64,000 nt of DNA from Strongylocentrotus purpuratus (Eukaryota; Echinodermata; Echinoidea; Camarodonta; Strongylocentrotidae). The notes under the pieces were generated by a model, which worked only from the letters and a program-made list of their open reading frames with translations, was not told where the DNA came from and did no database searches. The translations under genes and the position numbers were made by a program. The stretch lies in contig NW_022145532.1 of the NCBI RefSeq assembly GCF_000002235.5, positions 620,001 through 684,000 of the forward strand. The letters run 5' to 3'. Each line of letters begins with the position of its first letter. Within the stretch, counting starts at the first letter, position 1. Positions 35,501 through 46,027 of the stretch are shown in pieces.

Positions 35501-35638
35501 ATGTAGAGAATGTAAGCTTACCGCTTGTTGACAGGGGCTAGTGCATGTCAGTACTCCAGAGCTTGGTTCAGATTTAAGCAAAATAACATTTAATATAATT
35601 CCTATCAGAGTAGGGAGAGATAGTGGAATTCCAAACAT
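21485..35638 (-). CDS. IL-17-receptor-like single-pass receptor without SEFIR, minus-strand paralogue
   Basis: Eleven exons in transcript order: 35638-35522, 30762-30708, 29294-29148, 26563-26442, 25787-25658, 25318-25280, 24488-24304, 23960-23901, 23461-23392, 22808-22512, 21867-21485. All have GT/AG boundaries and compatible phases, giving 534 aa. Signal peptide MFGIPLSLPTLIGIILNVIL; ectodomain ~40-308 with CTSPCQQ, NQAPGPPLQVG, IYLDLAPRWKAS, TGYEVKVMC, MDYVTIIRSLP, NGSVVVNFWP, NEALCEQC; Thr/Pro stalk 309-348; TM ~350-372 (LAAVSGALGGVLVVVLIL); tail 373-534. The pattern fits IL-17 receptor fnIII-like domains (cytokine binding at the cell surface), but no SEFIR signalling domain is visible. 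The tail carries Tyr residues in TIYSDYP and a DSGLES motif (21563-21580). Internal exon lengths of 122, 130, 39, 185 and 70 nt equal those of the plus-strand paralogue. Receptor family is inferred by pattern only. Confidence 0.7.
22177..22460 (-). mobile_element. Possible LINE/SINE 3' end fragment
   Basis: On the minus strand a GGGCTCTTTTGTAAAGCCGG..CACTGAAAAGACTACCCTG segment runs into an (AATA)n tail at about 22185-22177, in the layout of a retroposon 3' end. No reverse-transcriptase coding is retained. An ATT/ATC microsatellite at 22420-22460 adjoins it. Confidence 0.35.
22815..23385. other. Intron of the minus receptor gene, nothing recognised
   Basis: Ordinary intronic sequence between the ninth and tenth exons. 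A 103-aa plus-strand frame here has no splice or homology support. Confidence 0.4.
24566..24719. mobile_element. Short MITE with CAGGGTTACACAGTATAA ends
   Basis: Arms CAGGGTTACACAGTATAA..TTCAAAGGAATA and their imperfect complement TATTCCTTTGAAA..ACATTGTATAACCCTG fold around AGAGCTCTTAGTAAGAGCTC. 154 bp, in an intron of the minus receptor gene. Confidence 0.7.
27027..29124. mobile_element. 2.1-kb fold-back element with long terminal inverted repeats and purine-rich core
   Basis: Ends TATGGTGGCCCTGAAGGGAC / its complement, flanked by GGACAG on both sides (27021-27026 and 29125-29130), a 6-bp target duplication. Terminal inverted repeats of about 330 bp are almost identical and contain many CGATATCGTGAA / TTCACGATATCG and TATCGTGTACTC sub-repeats. 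The core holds a ~100-bp unit (GGCGAAGGGCTCTTGCC, poly-C, CCAAAAAATAAAT, (GA)n, GGGAAAGGGAAAG, AAAGGAAAG, AAGAGGGAAACGGGGG) in one orientation left of about 27850 and inverted to the right, with several copies per side. Long Ser/Phe/Pro or Arg/Glu frames across the core are artefacts. Confidence 0.9.
29490..29533. repeat. Poly-C / poly-A tract
   Basis: C run followed by about 30 A, just upstream of receptor exon 3 on the minus strand's 5' side; similar C/A tracts occur at 33090-33118. Confidence 0.8.
31700..32300. repeat. Two-copy tandem duplication, unit ~360 bp
   Basis: Words TTTAACAGTTTGCCAAGTCTAGAGAGAAAA, CTAGCTTCCTTCCTCATA.TCGTCATCATG and TTATTTGAAACAAAATCTTTTCAAAG occur near 31778-31920 and again near 32130-32270, with scattered differences. 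Intron 1 of the minus receptor gene. Confidence 0.75.
32310..34500. other. Intron 1 of the minus receptor gene, nothing recognised
   Basis: AT-rich intron with one poly-C/poly-A tract (33086-33118). No exon or bounded element seen. Confidence 0.4.
34524..35218. mobile_element. CpG-rich MITE, AGGCCCGGTCACACAGCC ends, TAA target site
   Basis: Termini AGGCCCGGTCACACAGCC / GGCTGTGTGACCGGGCCT with TAA on both sides (34521-34523 and 35219-35221), the 3-bp target site of PIF/Harbinger-type elements. The interior is packed with ACCGCG, CGCGGT, CGCGTC and GCCCGCG words, an extreme CpG contrast with the AT-rich flanks. A 160-aa Arg/Thr/Ala frame inside it is a composition artefact. Lies in intron 1 of the minus receptor gene, about 300 bp from exon 1. 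Confidence 0.85.
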
Positions 35639-36307
35639 CTTTGCCTGCCAATACGGTTTTCGCCCAAGAGTATTACACTTACAGTAGCACCTCCACTGCG
35701 CTGGTATCTCGTATTTGTCCCCTAAAAGTTCAACACGGTACTATTTCCCACTACCTGTGTGCGTAAAAAATGTTACAGCCGTATAGCAGGAGCACGCACA
35801 TGAGTTGTGGTCGATGGGCGGAAAAATAAAAACGCAATCATATGACCTTTTCCAAGTATGAAATATATACCCGGACTTGTAGACTTGTAGTAGGCTATAT
35901 ATAGAAGAAGCGTATATCATACCTCATACCTTGGAAGTAGGCATAAAGTTATACAAAACCTATTTGGCTCTCGGTGTCCGCTATAGTGTGTTACTCTTGA
36001 ATTTGGCGTTGCGCAGTTACGGAATACGGATGAACATGGACAGTTGAATAGTTCATCAGGATTAAACTTGTACTTCTTCAGTGACCAGTACTTATCAAGA
36101 TTTGATTTTAAAGAATTGAGTGATGGACTTTCTGCTACATATGATGGGAGACCATTCCATTCGTTTACTACTCTCTGTGAAAAAGCGCTCTGCCTCAATT
36201 TAGATTTTACGTTTCTTTTCTAGTTTGAACTGGTGACCTCTTGTTACTGCGACAGTGGTACGATGAAAGAAATTAGTTGCCTGGAGGTCGATTCCATGCA
36301 TTACCTA

Positions 36308-37044
36308 ATACCCCATTCACAGTGGTTTTGAAATTTGTAGCGGCGTTGTAGCGGAGCGGCGACACCGCCATAACACCGCTACAAATGCATTCACAGTAGA
36401 AAAGTTATCCCGCTGCAGCAGCGGGATAAATATCATGTACCCATTCACGCTGCAGCGGGTGATTTTTATTACCTCCGTAACAAACACGTGTATGCATGGC
36501 TCATGACCCGCGAGTGACCCCGATATGACCGGAAATACTTGCTTGAAATTGCGCGGTAAACATGTCAAGTTGCTTTTTGTATCCTCGATCATATTACTTT
36601 TTAAAAAACTAGCATTTTTATTGCTTCCAGTCAGAATATTTTAATTTTTTGAAGTGTGAAATATTTTTATTTGGATAATTATAATACCTACATAATAATA
36701 AAATCAATTTGAATCCACTGGTTACTTTATTTCTATTTCACTTTACGTTCCCCATTGCTGTAGAAAAGAGGTCAGTGATAGGTAAGTAAACAAATCACAC
36801 GTGTTTGTCGCGGTGTTATAGCGGAGAGCCTTCACACTGAGTAAACACCGCGACAGCAGCGGGACTGTCCCGCTGCTGTAGCTAGGCGTCCCTAGCGATA
36901 GTTTGTGTCGGCGTTATCGCTAGGCGGTGTTATCCCGCGATAGTTTATAACGGGTCCGAGCCTTCACACTGAAGACAACACCGCGACAGCAGCGGGACAG
37001 TCCCGCTGCTGTCGCGGTGTTTGAGGCCACTGTGAATGGGGTAT
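36308..37044. mobile_element. MITE with ATACCCCATTCACAGTGG ends, TA-flanked
   Basis: Inverted ends ATACCCCATTCACAGTGG / CCACTGTGAATGGGGTAT, TA on each side (36306-36307 and 37045-37046). The interior repeats CAGCGGGA, ACACCGC and GCGGTGTT words in both orientations, giving many internal hairpins (GACAGCAGCGGGACAGTCCC / complement). Inserted into the LINE relic between its QVY and VMHGID codons. Confidence 0.85.
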
Positions 37045-37088
37045 TATAGACCTGTAGCATGTCGCTTCTATGACGTCTATATGATAAT

Positions 37089-37253
37089 CAGGCACGTAGT
37101 CAGAAATTGATGTTTGGGGGGCACCTACATGTAATCGATCGAGGTCAAAAAGGGGTCTAAAAAAGTTCAACCGATCTCGGATTTTTTTTTTTGGGGGGGG
37201 GGCACGTGCCCCCCCCCCCCCATGCCCCCCCCCCCCCCGGGGCTACGTGCCTG
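37089..37253. mobile_element. hAT-like MITE, CAGGCACGTAG ends
   Basis: Termini CAGGCACGTAG / CTACGTGCCTG with an exact 8-bp duplication ATGATAAT (37081-37088 and 37254-37261). Interior has poly-G and poly-C runs. Inserted in the same LINE relic, between its LPPLSY and RRHRSD codons. Confidence 0.88.
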
Positions 37254-37469
37254 ATGATAATGGAGGCAAATTTAGTTGCTCTAGCCGTGACTTGTACTGA
37301 ATACTTCTGAGAGGTCGAAAGGGTTTAGTTGCACGACGTTGAACTTATTCCACTTAGAGAAAATGTTTCTTCTTATGAGGGTGGGAGCAGTATTCTAGTG
37401 CTGGTCTCATAATCTGTGTGAGTCCCTTTTGTCCATAGTTGAAAAAGTACGCTTGATGATTCCTGCCGG

Positions 37470-38235
37470 GATTCCTGATTTCAGAGAGACAGTAAGAATC
37501 TACATCTTATCTCTGGGCCGTCATCATCAACATCTTCTAAAGCGTCTCTCTGTTCATCTACAACATCATAAAGGAGGAGAAAAGGAAGGGAGAGGAGGTG
37601 ATGAGGCTGTGATGAGAAGGAGGAGGGGTGGAAGAAGAGGAGGAGAAGGGGGAAGAGGAGGAAGAAGAGGAGAGGAGGAAGAGGAGGAGGAAGAAGAGGA
37701 GGAGGAGGAAAGGGAGGAAGAAAAAGAGGAAAAAGAAGAGAAGGAGAAAGAGGAGGAAGAGGCGGAGGATGCGGAGGAGAAAGAGGAAGAAGAAGAAGAG
37801 GAGGAGGAGGAAGGGGAGGAGGAGGAGGAGGAAAGGGAGGAGAAGGAAGAGGAGTAGGAGATGAGGAGGAGGAAGCGGAGGAAGAGGAGGAAGAGGAGGA
37901 GGAAGAGGAAGAGGAAGAGAAGGGAGAGGAGAAGGAAGAGAATGAGGAGGAGGAAGAGGAGGAGGAGGAAAAGGAGAAAGAGGAGGAGAGGAGGAGGAGG
38001 AGGAGGAAAGGAGGAAGAAAAAGAGGAGGAGAAGAGGAGGAGGAAGACGTGGAGGAGGAAGAGGAAGAAGAGGAAGAGGAGGAAGAGGAGGAAGAGAGGA
38101 GGAGGAGGAGAGGAGGAGGAAGAGAGGAGGAGGCGGACGAAGAGGAGGAAGAGGATCGACGAGGAGGAGTTTATATGGAAAAGATGGGCGTCGACGAGCA
38201 TTGAGCAGTCGCTGGATACACGTATGTAAGTAATA
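37470..38235 (+). pseudogene. Inverted copy of the hydrophobic/Glu-rich exon unit
   Basis: Plus-strand copy of the unit that otherwise runs on the minus strand. It retains STSYLWAVIINIF before a stop, a long GAG/GAA purine array, the EEFIWKRWASTSIEQSLDTR frame and an ACACGTATGTAAGT donor at about 38217-38229. It meets the first minus-strand copy head-on near 38230, so the array ends in an inverted junction. Confidence 0.7.
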
Positions 38236-38245
38236 TTATTCCTCC

Positions 38246-38277
<32 letters not shown>

Positions 38278-39225
38278 CTCCTCTTCCTCTCCCTTTTCAT
38301 CCCCTTTCTCCTCCTCTTCGTCCACCTCCTTCTCTCCTCCTCCTCCTCCTCTCCTCCTCCTCCTCTCCTCTTCCTCTCCTCCTCCTCTCCTCCTCCTCTC
38401 CTCCTCCTCTCCTCCTCCTCTCCTCCTCCTCTCCTCCTTCTCTCCTCCTCCTCCTCCTCTTCCTTTTCCTCCTCTTCCTATTCCTCCTCTTTCTCTTCCT
38501 CCTCCACGTCTTTCTCTTCCTCTTCTTCCTCCTCCTCCTCTCCTCCTCCTCTTCTTTTTCTTTCTCCTTTCCTCCTCCTCCTCTTCCCCCTCCTCCTCCT
38601 CTTTCTTATCCTCCTTTTCCTCCTCTTCCTCCTCCTCTCCTCCTCCTCCTTTCCTACTCCTCTTCCTCTTCTTCCTCTTCCTCTTCCTCCTCCTCCCCTT
38701 CCTCCTCCTCCTCTTCCTCCTCCTCCCCTTCCTCCTCTTCTACCCCTTCCTCCTCTTCATCTTCCTCCTTTTCCTCCTCCTCTTCCTCCTCCTCCCTTTC
38801 CTCCTCCTCCTCTTCCTCCTCTTCTTCCTCCTCCTCTTCATTCTCCATCTCCACCTTCATGGTGTCGTAGATGAACAGAGTAATGCTTGAGCAGATGTTG
38901 ATGATGACGGCCCAGAAATAACATGTTGAATCTGACCGTCTCTCAGGGCAACCTGAATCTAATAATTGAATTCATGACTATCTGTAATATGAAATATGAA
39001 AAAAATACCTTTTAAATCTTCATTGGCTCGATGATTCTAATACTTACAAACGTGTATCCAGGGACTGCTCCATGCTCGTCGACGCCCATCTTTTACATAT
39101 AAACTGCTCCTCGTCGATCCTCTTCCTCCTTTTCCTCCTCCTCTTCTCCCTCTTCCTCTTCCTCTTCCTCTTCCTCCTCCTCGTCTTCCTCCTCGTCTTC
39201 CTCCTCCTCCTCCTCCCCTTCCTCC

Positions 39226-39269
<44 letters not shown>

Positions 39270-40358
39270 CTACTACTCCTCTCCTCCTCCCCCTCCTCCT
39301 CCTCCCCCTCCTCCTCCTCCCCTTCCTCCTCCTCCTCCTCTTCCTCCTTCTCCCCTTTTCTCCTCGTCCTCTCATCCTACTCTTCTTTTTCTTCCTCCTT
39401 TCCTCCTCCTCCACCTCTTCCTTTTCCTCTTCCTCCTCTTCCTCCTCCTCCTACCCTCCCTCCACCTCCCCTTCCTCCTCCTCCCCTACCTCCTCCTCCT
39501 CCTCTTCCTCCTCTTCCTTCTCTTTCTCCACCTTCATGGTGTCGAAGATGAACAGAGAAACGCTTGAGCAGATGTTGATGATGACGGCCCAGAGATAACA
39601 TGTAGATTCTGACCGTCTCTCAGGGCAACCTGAATCTAAAAATGAATTCATTGACTATCTGAAATATGATAAAAATAACTTTTAAATCTTCATTGTCTCG
39701 ATGATTCTATTACTTACGTACGTGTATCCAGCAACTGCTCCATGCTCGTCGACGCCCATCTTTTTCATATAAATTCCTCCTTGTCGATCCTCTTCCTCCT
39801 TTTGCTCCTCCTCATCTCCCTCTTCCTCTTCCTCTTCCTCCTCCTCCTCCTCCTCTTTCCTTCCTTCTCCCACTGCTCTTTCTCCTCCTCCCCTTCCTCC
39901 TCCTCGTCCTCCTCTTCCTACGCTTCATTTTCTCCTCCTCTTCTACCTCCTCTTCGTCATCCTCCTCCTCTTCCTCCTCCTCTTCCTTCTCCTCCTCTTC
40001 TTCCTCCCCCTCCTCTTCATTCTTCATCTCCACCTTCATGGTGTCGTAGATGAACAGAGAAACGCTTGAGCAGATGTTGATGATGACGGCCCAGAAATAA
40101 CATGTTGAATCAGACCGTCTCTCAGGGCAACCTGAATCTAATAATTGAATTCATGACTATCTGAAATATGAAATTTGAAAAAATATCTTTTATTTCTTCA
40201 TTGGCTCGATGATTCTAATACTTACAAACATGTATCCAGGGACTGCTCAATGCTCGTCGACGCCCATCTTTTGCATATAAATTCCTCCTCGTCGAATCTC
40301 TTCCTCTTCCTCTTCCTCCTCCTCGTCTTCCTCTTCCTCCTCCTTCTCCCCTTCCTCC

Positions 40359-40393
<35 letters not shown>

Positions 40394-43300
40394 CTCCTCT
40401 TCCTCTTCGTCCTCCTCCTCTTCTTTTTCTTCTTCCCTTTCCTCCTCCTCCTCTTCCTTTTCCTCATTCTCCTCTTCTTCCACCTCCTCTTACTCCTACT
40501 CCTCTCCTCCTACCCCTCCTCCTCCTCCCCTTCCTCCTCCTCCTCCTCCTCCTCGTCTTCCTCCTCCTCCTCTTCCTCCTTCTCCCCTCCTCTTCCTCCT
40601 CCTCTCATCCTACTCTTCTTTTTCTTCCCCCTTTCCTCCTCCTCCTCTTCCTTTTCCTCTTCCTCCTCTTCCTCCTCCTCCTCCCCTTCCTCCTCCTCAC
40701 CTTCCTCCTCCTCCCCTACCTCCTTCTCCTCCTCTTCCTCCTCTTCCTTCTCTTTCTCCACCTTCATGGTGTCATAGATGAACAGAGAAACGCTTGAGCA
40801 GATGTTGATGATGACGGCCCAGAGATAACATGTAGATTCTGACCGTCTCTCAGGGCAACCTGAATCTAAAAATTGAATTCATTGACTATCTGAAATATGA
40901 AATATGAAAAAATACCTTTTAAATCTTCATTGGCTCGATGATTCTAATACTTACAAACGTGTATCCAGGGACTGCTCAATGCTCGTCGAAGCCCATCTTT
41001 TTCATATAAATTCCTCCTCGTCGAATCTCTTCCTGCTTTTCCTCCTCTTCTCCCTCTTCCTCTTCCTCCACCTCCTCCTCCTCCTCTTCCTCCTCCTCCT
41101 CCTCTTCCTGCTCTTCCCCGTCCTCCACCTCCCCCTTCCTCCCCTTCCTCCTCCTCGTCCTTCTCTTCCTACTCTTCCTCTCCCTCCTCCTCTTCCACCT
41201 CCTCTTCGTCATCCTCCTCCTCCTCTACCTCCTCCTCTTCTTCCTCCTCCTCCCCTTCCTCCACCTCCTCCTCCTCCTCTTCCTCCTCCTCCTCCTCCTC
41301 CTCCCCTTCCTCCTCCTCCTCCTCCCCTTCCTCCTCTTCATCCTCCTCTTTGGACTCTTCGTCTTCCTCCTCTTCTTCCTCCTCCTCTTCCTCCTCCTCC
41401 TCCACCTCCTCCTCCTCTTCTTCCTCCTCCTCTCCTCCTCATCTTCAGTCTCTTCCTCCCCTTCCTCCTCCTCCCCTTCCTCCTCCTCCTCCTCCTCCTC
41501 CCCTTCCTTCTCCTCCTCCTTTTCCTCCTCTTCAATCTCTTTCTCCACCTTCATGGTGTCATAGATGAAACAGAGAAACGCTTGAGCAGATGTTGATGAT
41601 GACGGCCCAGAGATAACATGTATATTCTGACCGTCTCTCAGGGCAACCTGAATCTAAAAATTGAATTCATTGACTATCTGAAATATGAAAAAAATGTCTT
41701 TTAAATTTTCATTTGCTCGCTGATTCTATTACTTACATACGTGTATCCAGGAACTGCTCCATGCTCGTCGATGCCCATCTTTTCTATATAAATTCCTCCT
41801 CGTCGATCCTCTTCCTCCTTTTCCTCCTCTTCTTCTCCTTCTTCCTCATAGGGCAACCTGAATCTAATAATTGAATTCATTGACTATCTGAAATATGAAA
41901 TATGAAAAAATACCTTTTAAATCTTCATTGGCTCGATGATTCTAATACTTTACAAACGTGTATCCAGGGACTGCTCCATGCTCGTCGACGCCCATCTTCT
42001 CCATATAAATTCCTCCTCGTCGAATCTCTTCCTCCTTTTCCTCCTCCTCTTCTCCCTCTTCCTCTTCCTCCACCTCCTCCTCCTCCTCTTCCTCCTCCTT
42101 CTCCTCTTCCTGCTCCTCCACGTCCTCCACCTCCCTCTTCCTCCTCCCCTTCCTCCTCCTCGTCCTCCTCTTCCTACTCTTCCTCTTCCTCCTCCTCTTC
42201 CACCTTCTCTTCGTCATCCTCATCCTCCTCTACCTCCTCCTCTTCTTCCTCCTCCTCCCCTTCCTCCTCCTCCCCTTCCTCCACCTCCTCCTCCTCCTCT
42301 TCCTCCTCCTTCCCCTCCCCTTCCTACTCTTCGTCTTCCTCCTCCTCTTGCACCTCCTCTTCGTCATCTTCCTCCCCTTCCTCCTCCTCCTCCACCTCCT
42401 CCTCCTCTTCTTCCTTCTCCTCTCCTCCTCATCTTCAGTCTCTTCCTCCTCTTCCTCCTCTTCCTTCTTCTCCCCTACCTTCTCCTCTTCCTCTTCCTCC
42501 TCTTCCTGCTCCTCCCCGTCCTCCACCTCCCCCTTCCTCCTCCCCTTCCTCCTCCTCCTCCTCGTCCTCCTCTTCTTCCTCCTCCTCTCCTCCTCATCTT
42601 CAGTCTCTTCCTCCTCTTCCTCCTCCTCCTCCTCCTCCTCCCCTTCCTCCTCCTCCTCCTCCCCTTCATCCTCCTCCTCCTCTTCCTCCTCTTCAATCTC
42701 TTTCTCCACCTTCATGGTGTCATAGATGAACAGAGAAACGCTTGAGCAGATGTTGATGATGACGGCCCAGAGATAAGATGTTGATTCTGACCGTCTCTCA
42801 GGCCAACTTGAATCTAAAAATTGAATTCATTGACTATCTGAAATATGAAATATGAAAAAGTACCTTTTACATCTTTATTGGCTCGATGATTCTAATACTT
42901 ACAAACGTGTATCCAGGGACTGCTCCATGCTCGTCGACGCCCATCTTTTGCATATAAATTCCTCCTCGTTTAATCTCTTCCTCCTTTTCCTCCTCCTCTT
43001 CTCCCTCTTCCTCTTCCTCCACCTCCTCCTCCTCCTCTTCCTCCCCCTCCTCCTCTTCCTCCTCCTTCTCCTCTTCCTGCTCCTCCCCGTCCTCCACTTC
43101 CCCCTTCCTCCTCCCCTTCCTCCTCCTCGTCCTCCTTCTACTCTTCCTCTTCCTCCTCCTCTTCCACCTTCTCTTCGTCATCCTCCTCCTCCTCTACCTT
43201 CTCCTCTTCTTCCTCCTCCTCCCCTTCCTCCACCTCCTCCTCCTCTTCCTTCTTCTTCCCCTCCCCCTCCTCCTCCTCCTCTCCTTCCTCCTCCTCGTCC

Positions 43301-46027
43301 TCCTCTTCCTACTCTTCGTCTTCCTCCTCCTCTTCCACCTCCTCTTCGTTATCCTCCTCCTCTTCCTCCTCCTCCTCCACCTCCTCCTCCTCTTCTTCCT
43401 CCTCCTCCTCTCCTCCTCATCTTCAGTCTCTTTCTCCTCTTCCTCCTCTTCCTTCTCCTCTTCCTCCTCCTCCCCTTCCTCCTCCTCCCCTTCCTTCTCC
43501 TCCTCCTCTTCCTCCTCTTCAATCTCTTTCTCCACCTTCATGGTGTCATAGATGAACAGAGAAACGCTTGAGCAGATGTTGATGATGACGGCCCAGAGAT
43601 AAGATGTTGATTCTGACCGTCTCTCAGGCCAACTTGAATCTAAAAATTGAATTCATTGACTATCTGAAATATGAAATATGAACAAAATACCTTTTAAATC
43701 TTCATATTCGCTCGATGATTCTATTACTTACAAACGTGTATCCAGAGACTGCTTCATGCTCGTCGACGCCCATCTTTTCCATATAAATTCCTCCTCGTCG
43801 AATCTCTTCCTCCTTTTCCTCCTCCTCTTCTCCCTCTTCCTCTTCCTCCTTTTCCTCCTCCTCTTCTCCCTCTTTCTCCTCCACCTCCTCCTCCTCCTCT
43901 TTCTCCTCTTCCTGCTCCTCCCCGTCCTCCACCTCCCCTTCCTCCTCCCCTTCCTCCTCCTCCTCCTCGTCCTCCTCTTCTTCCTCCTCCTCTCCTCCTC
44001 ATCTTCAGTCTCTTCCTCCTCTTCCTCCTCCTCCTCCTCCCCTTCCTCCTCCTCCTCCTCCTCCTCCTCCTCCCCTTCCTCCCCTTCCTCCTCCTCCTCC
44101 TCTTCCTCCTCTTCAATCTCTTTCTCCACCTTCATGGTGTCATAGATGAACAGAGAAACGCTTGAACAGATGCTGATGATGACGGCCCAGAGATAACATG
44201 TATATTCTGACTGTCTCTCAGGGCAACCTGAATCTAAAAATTGAATTCACTGACTATCTGAAATATGAAATATGAAAAAATATCTTTTAAATCGTCATTG
44301 GCTCGATGATTCTAATACTTACAAACGTGTATCCAGGGACTGCTCCATGCTCGTCGACGCCCATCTTTTCCATATAAATTCCTCCTCGTAGAATTTCTTC
44401 CTCTATTTCCTCCTCCTCGTCTCCCTCTTCCTCTTCCTCCACCTCCTCCTCCTCCTCTTCCTCCTCCTTCTCCTCTTCCTGCTCCTCCCCGTCCTCCACC
44501 TCCCTCTTCCTCCTCCCCTTCCTCCTCCTCGTCCTCCTTCTACTCTTACTCTTCCTTCTCCCCTTCCACCTCCTCTTCGTTATCCTCCTCCTCATCTACC
44601 TCCTCCTCTTCTTCCTCCTCCTCCCCTTCCTCCACCTCCTCCTCCTCTTCCTCCTCCTCCCCCCCCCTTCCTCCTCCTCCTCCCCTTCCTCCTCCTCGTC
44701 CTCCTCTTCCTACTCTTCGTCTTCCTGCTCCTCTTCCACCTCCTCTTCGTTATCCTCCTCCTCTTTCTCCTACTCCTCCACCTCCTCCTCCTCTTCTTCC
44801 TCCTCCTCTCCTCCTCATCTTCAGTCTCTTTCTCCTCTTCCTCCTCTTCCTTCTCCTCTTCCTCCTCCTCCCCTTCCTCCTCCTCCCCTTCCTTCTCCTC
44901 CTCCTCTTCCTCCTCTTCAATCTCTTTCTTCACCTTCATGGTGTCATAGATGAACAGAGAAACGCTTGAACAGATGCTGATGATGACGGCCCAGAGATAA
45001 CATGTATATTCTGACCGTCTCTCAGGGCAACTTGAATCTAAAAATTGAATTCATTGACTATCTGAAATATGAAAAAAATATCTTTTAAATTTTCATTGGC
45101 TTGATGATTCTATTATTTACATACGTTTATCCAGGGACTTCTCCATGCTCGTCGACGCCCATCTTCTCCATATAAATTCCTCCTCGTCGAATCTCTTCCT
45201 CCTTTTCCTCCTCCTCTTCTCCCTCTTCCTCTTCCTCCACCTCCTCCTCCTCCTCTTCCTCCTCCTTCTCCTCTTCCTGCTCCTCCACGTCCTCCACCTC
45301 CCTCTTCCTCCTCCCCTTCCTCCTCCTCGTCCTCCTCTTCCTACTCTTCCTCTTCCTCCTCCTCTTCCACCTTCTCTTCGTCATCCTCATCCTCCTCTAC
45401 CTCCTCCTCCTCTACCTCCTCCTCCCCTTCCTCCTCCTCCCCTTCCTCCACCTCCTCCTCCTCTTCCTCCTCCTTCCCCTCCCCTTCCTACTCTTCGTCT
45501 TCCTCCTCCTCTTGCACCTCCTCTTCGTCATCTTCCTCCCCTTCCTCCTCCTCCTCCACCTCCTCCTCCTCTTCTTCCTTCTCCTCTCCTCCTCATCTTC
45601 AGTCTCTTCCTCCTCTTCCTCCTCTTCCTTCTTCTCCCCTACCTTCTCCTCTTCCTCTTCCTCCTCTTCCTGCTCCTCCCCGTCCTCCACCTCCCCCTTC
45701 CTCCTCCCCTTCCTCCTCCTCCTCCTCGTCCTCCTCTTCTTCCTCCTCCTCTCCTCCTCATCTTCAGTCTCTTCCTCCTCTTCCTCCTCCTCCTCCTCCT
45801 CCCCTTCCTCCTCCTCCTCCTCCCCTTCATCCTCCTCCTCCTCTTCCTCCTCTTCAATCTCTTTCTCCACCTTAATGGTGTCATAGATGAACAGAGAAAC
45901 GCTTGAACACATGCTGATGATGACGGCCCAGAGATAACATGAAGATTCTGACCGTCTCTCAGGGCAACCTGAATCTAAAAATTGAATTCATTGACTATCT
46001 GAAATATGAAATATGAAAAAGTACCTT

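Larger units (their letters stand above)
35917..37440 (-). pseudogene. Non-LTR retrotransposon reverse-transcriptase C-terminal relic, split by two MITEs
   Basis: Minus-strand pieces read, in order, MRPALEYCS, then VQRRATKPFRPLRSIQYKSR, LEQLNLPPLSYRRHRSDMLQ-VY, VMHGIDLQATNFFHRT, TRGHQFKLEKKR, and SAFSQRVVNEWNGLPSYVAE..LDKYW. This is the conserved tail of LINE reverse transcriptases (RRATKL...GDM.Q.YKIMHG...F..RVVNEWNSLP...LDKYW). Frameshifts near 36210 and 37370 and insertions at 37044/36308 and 37253/37089 kill it. The 93-aa frame at 36198-35917 is its last open piece. It separates the minus receptor gene from the Glu-rich array. Confidence 0.85.
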
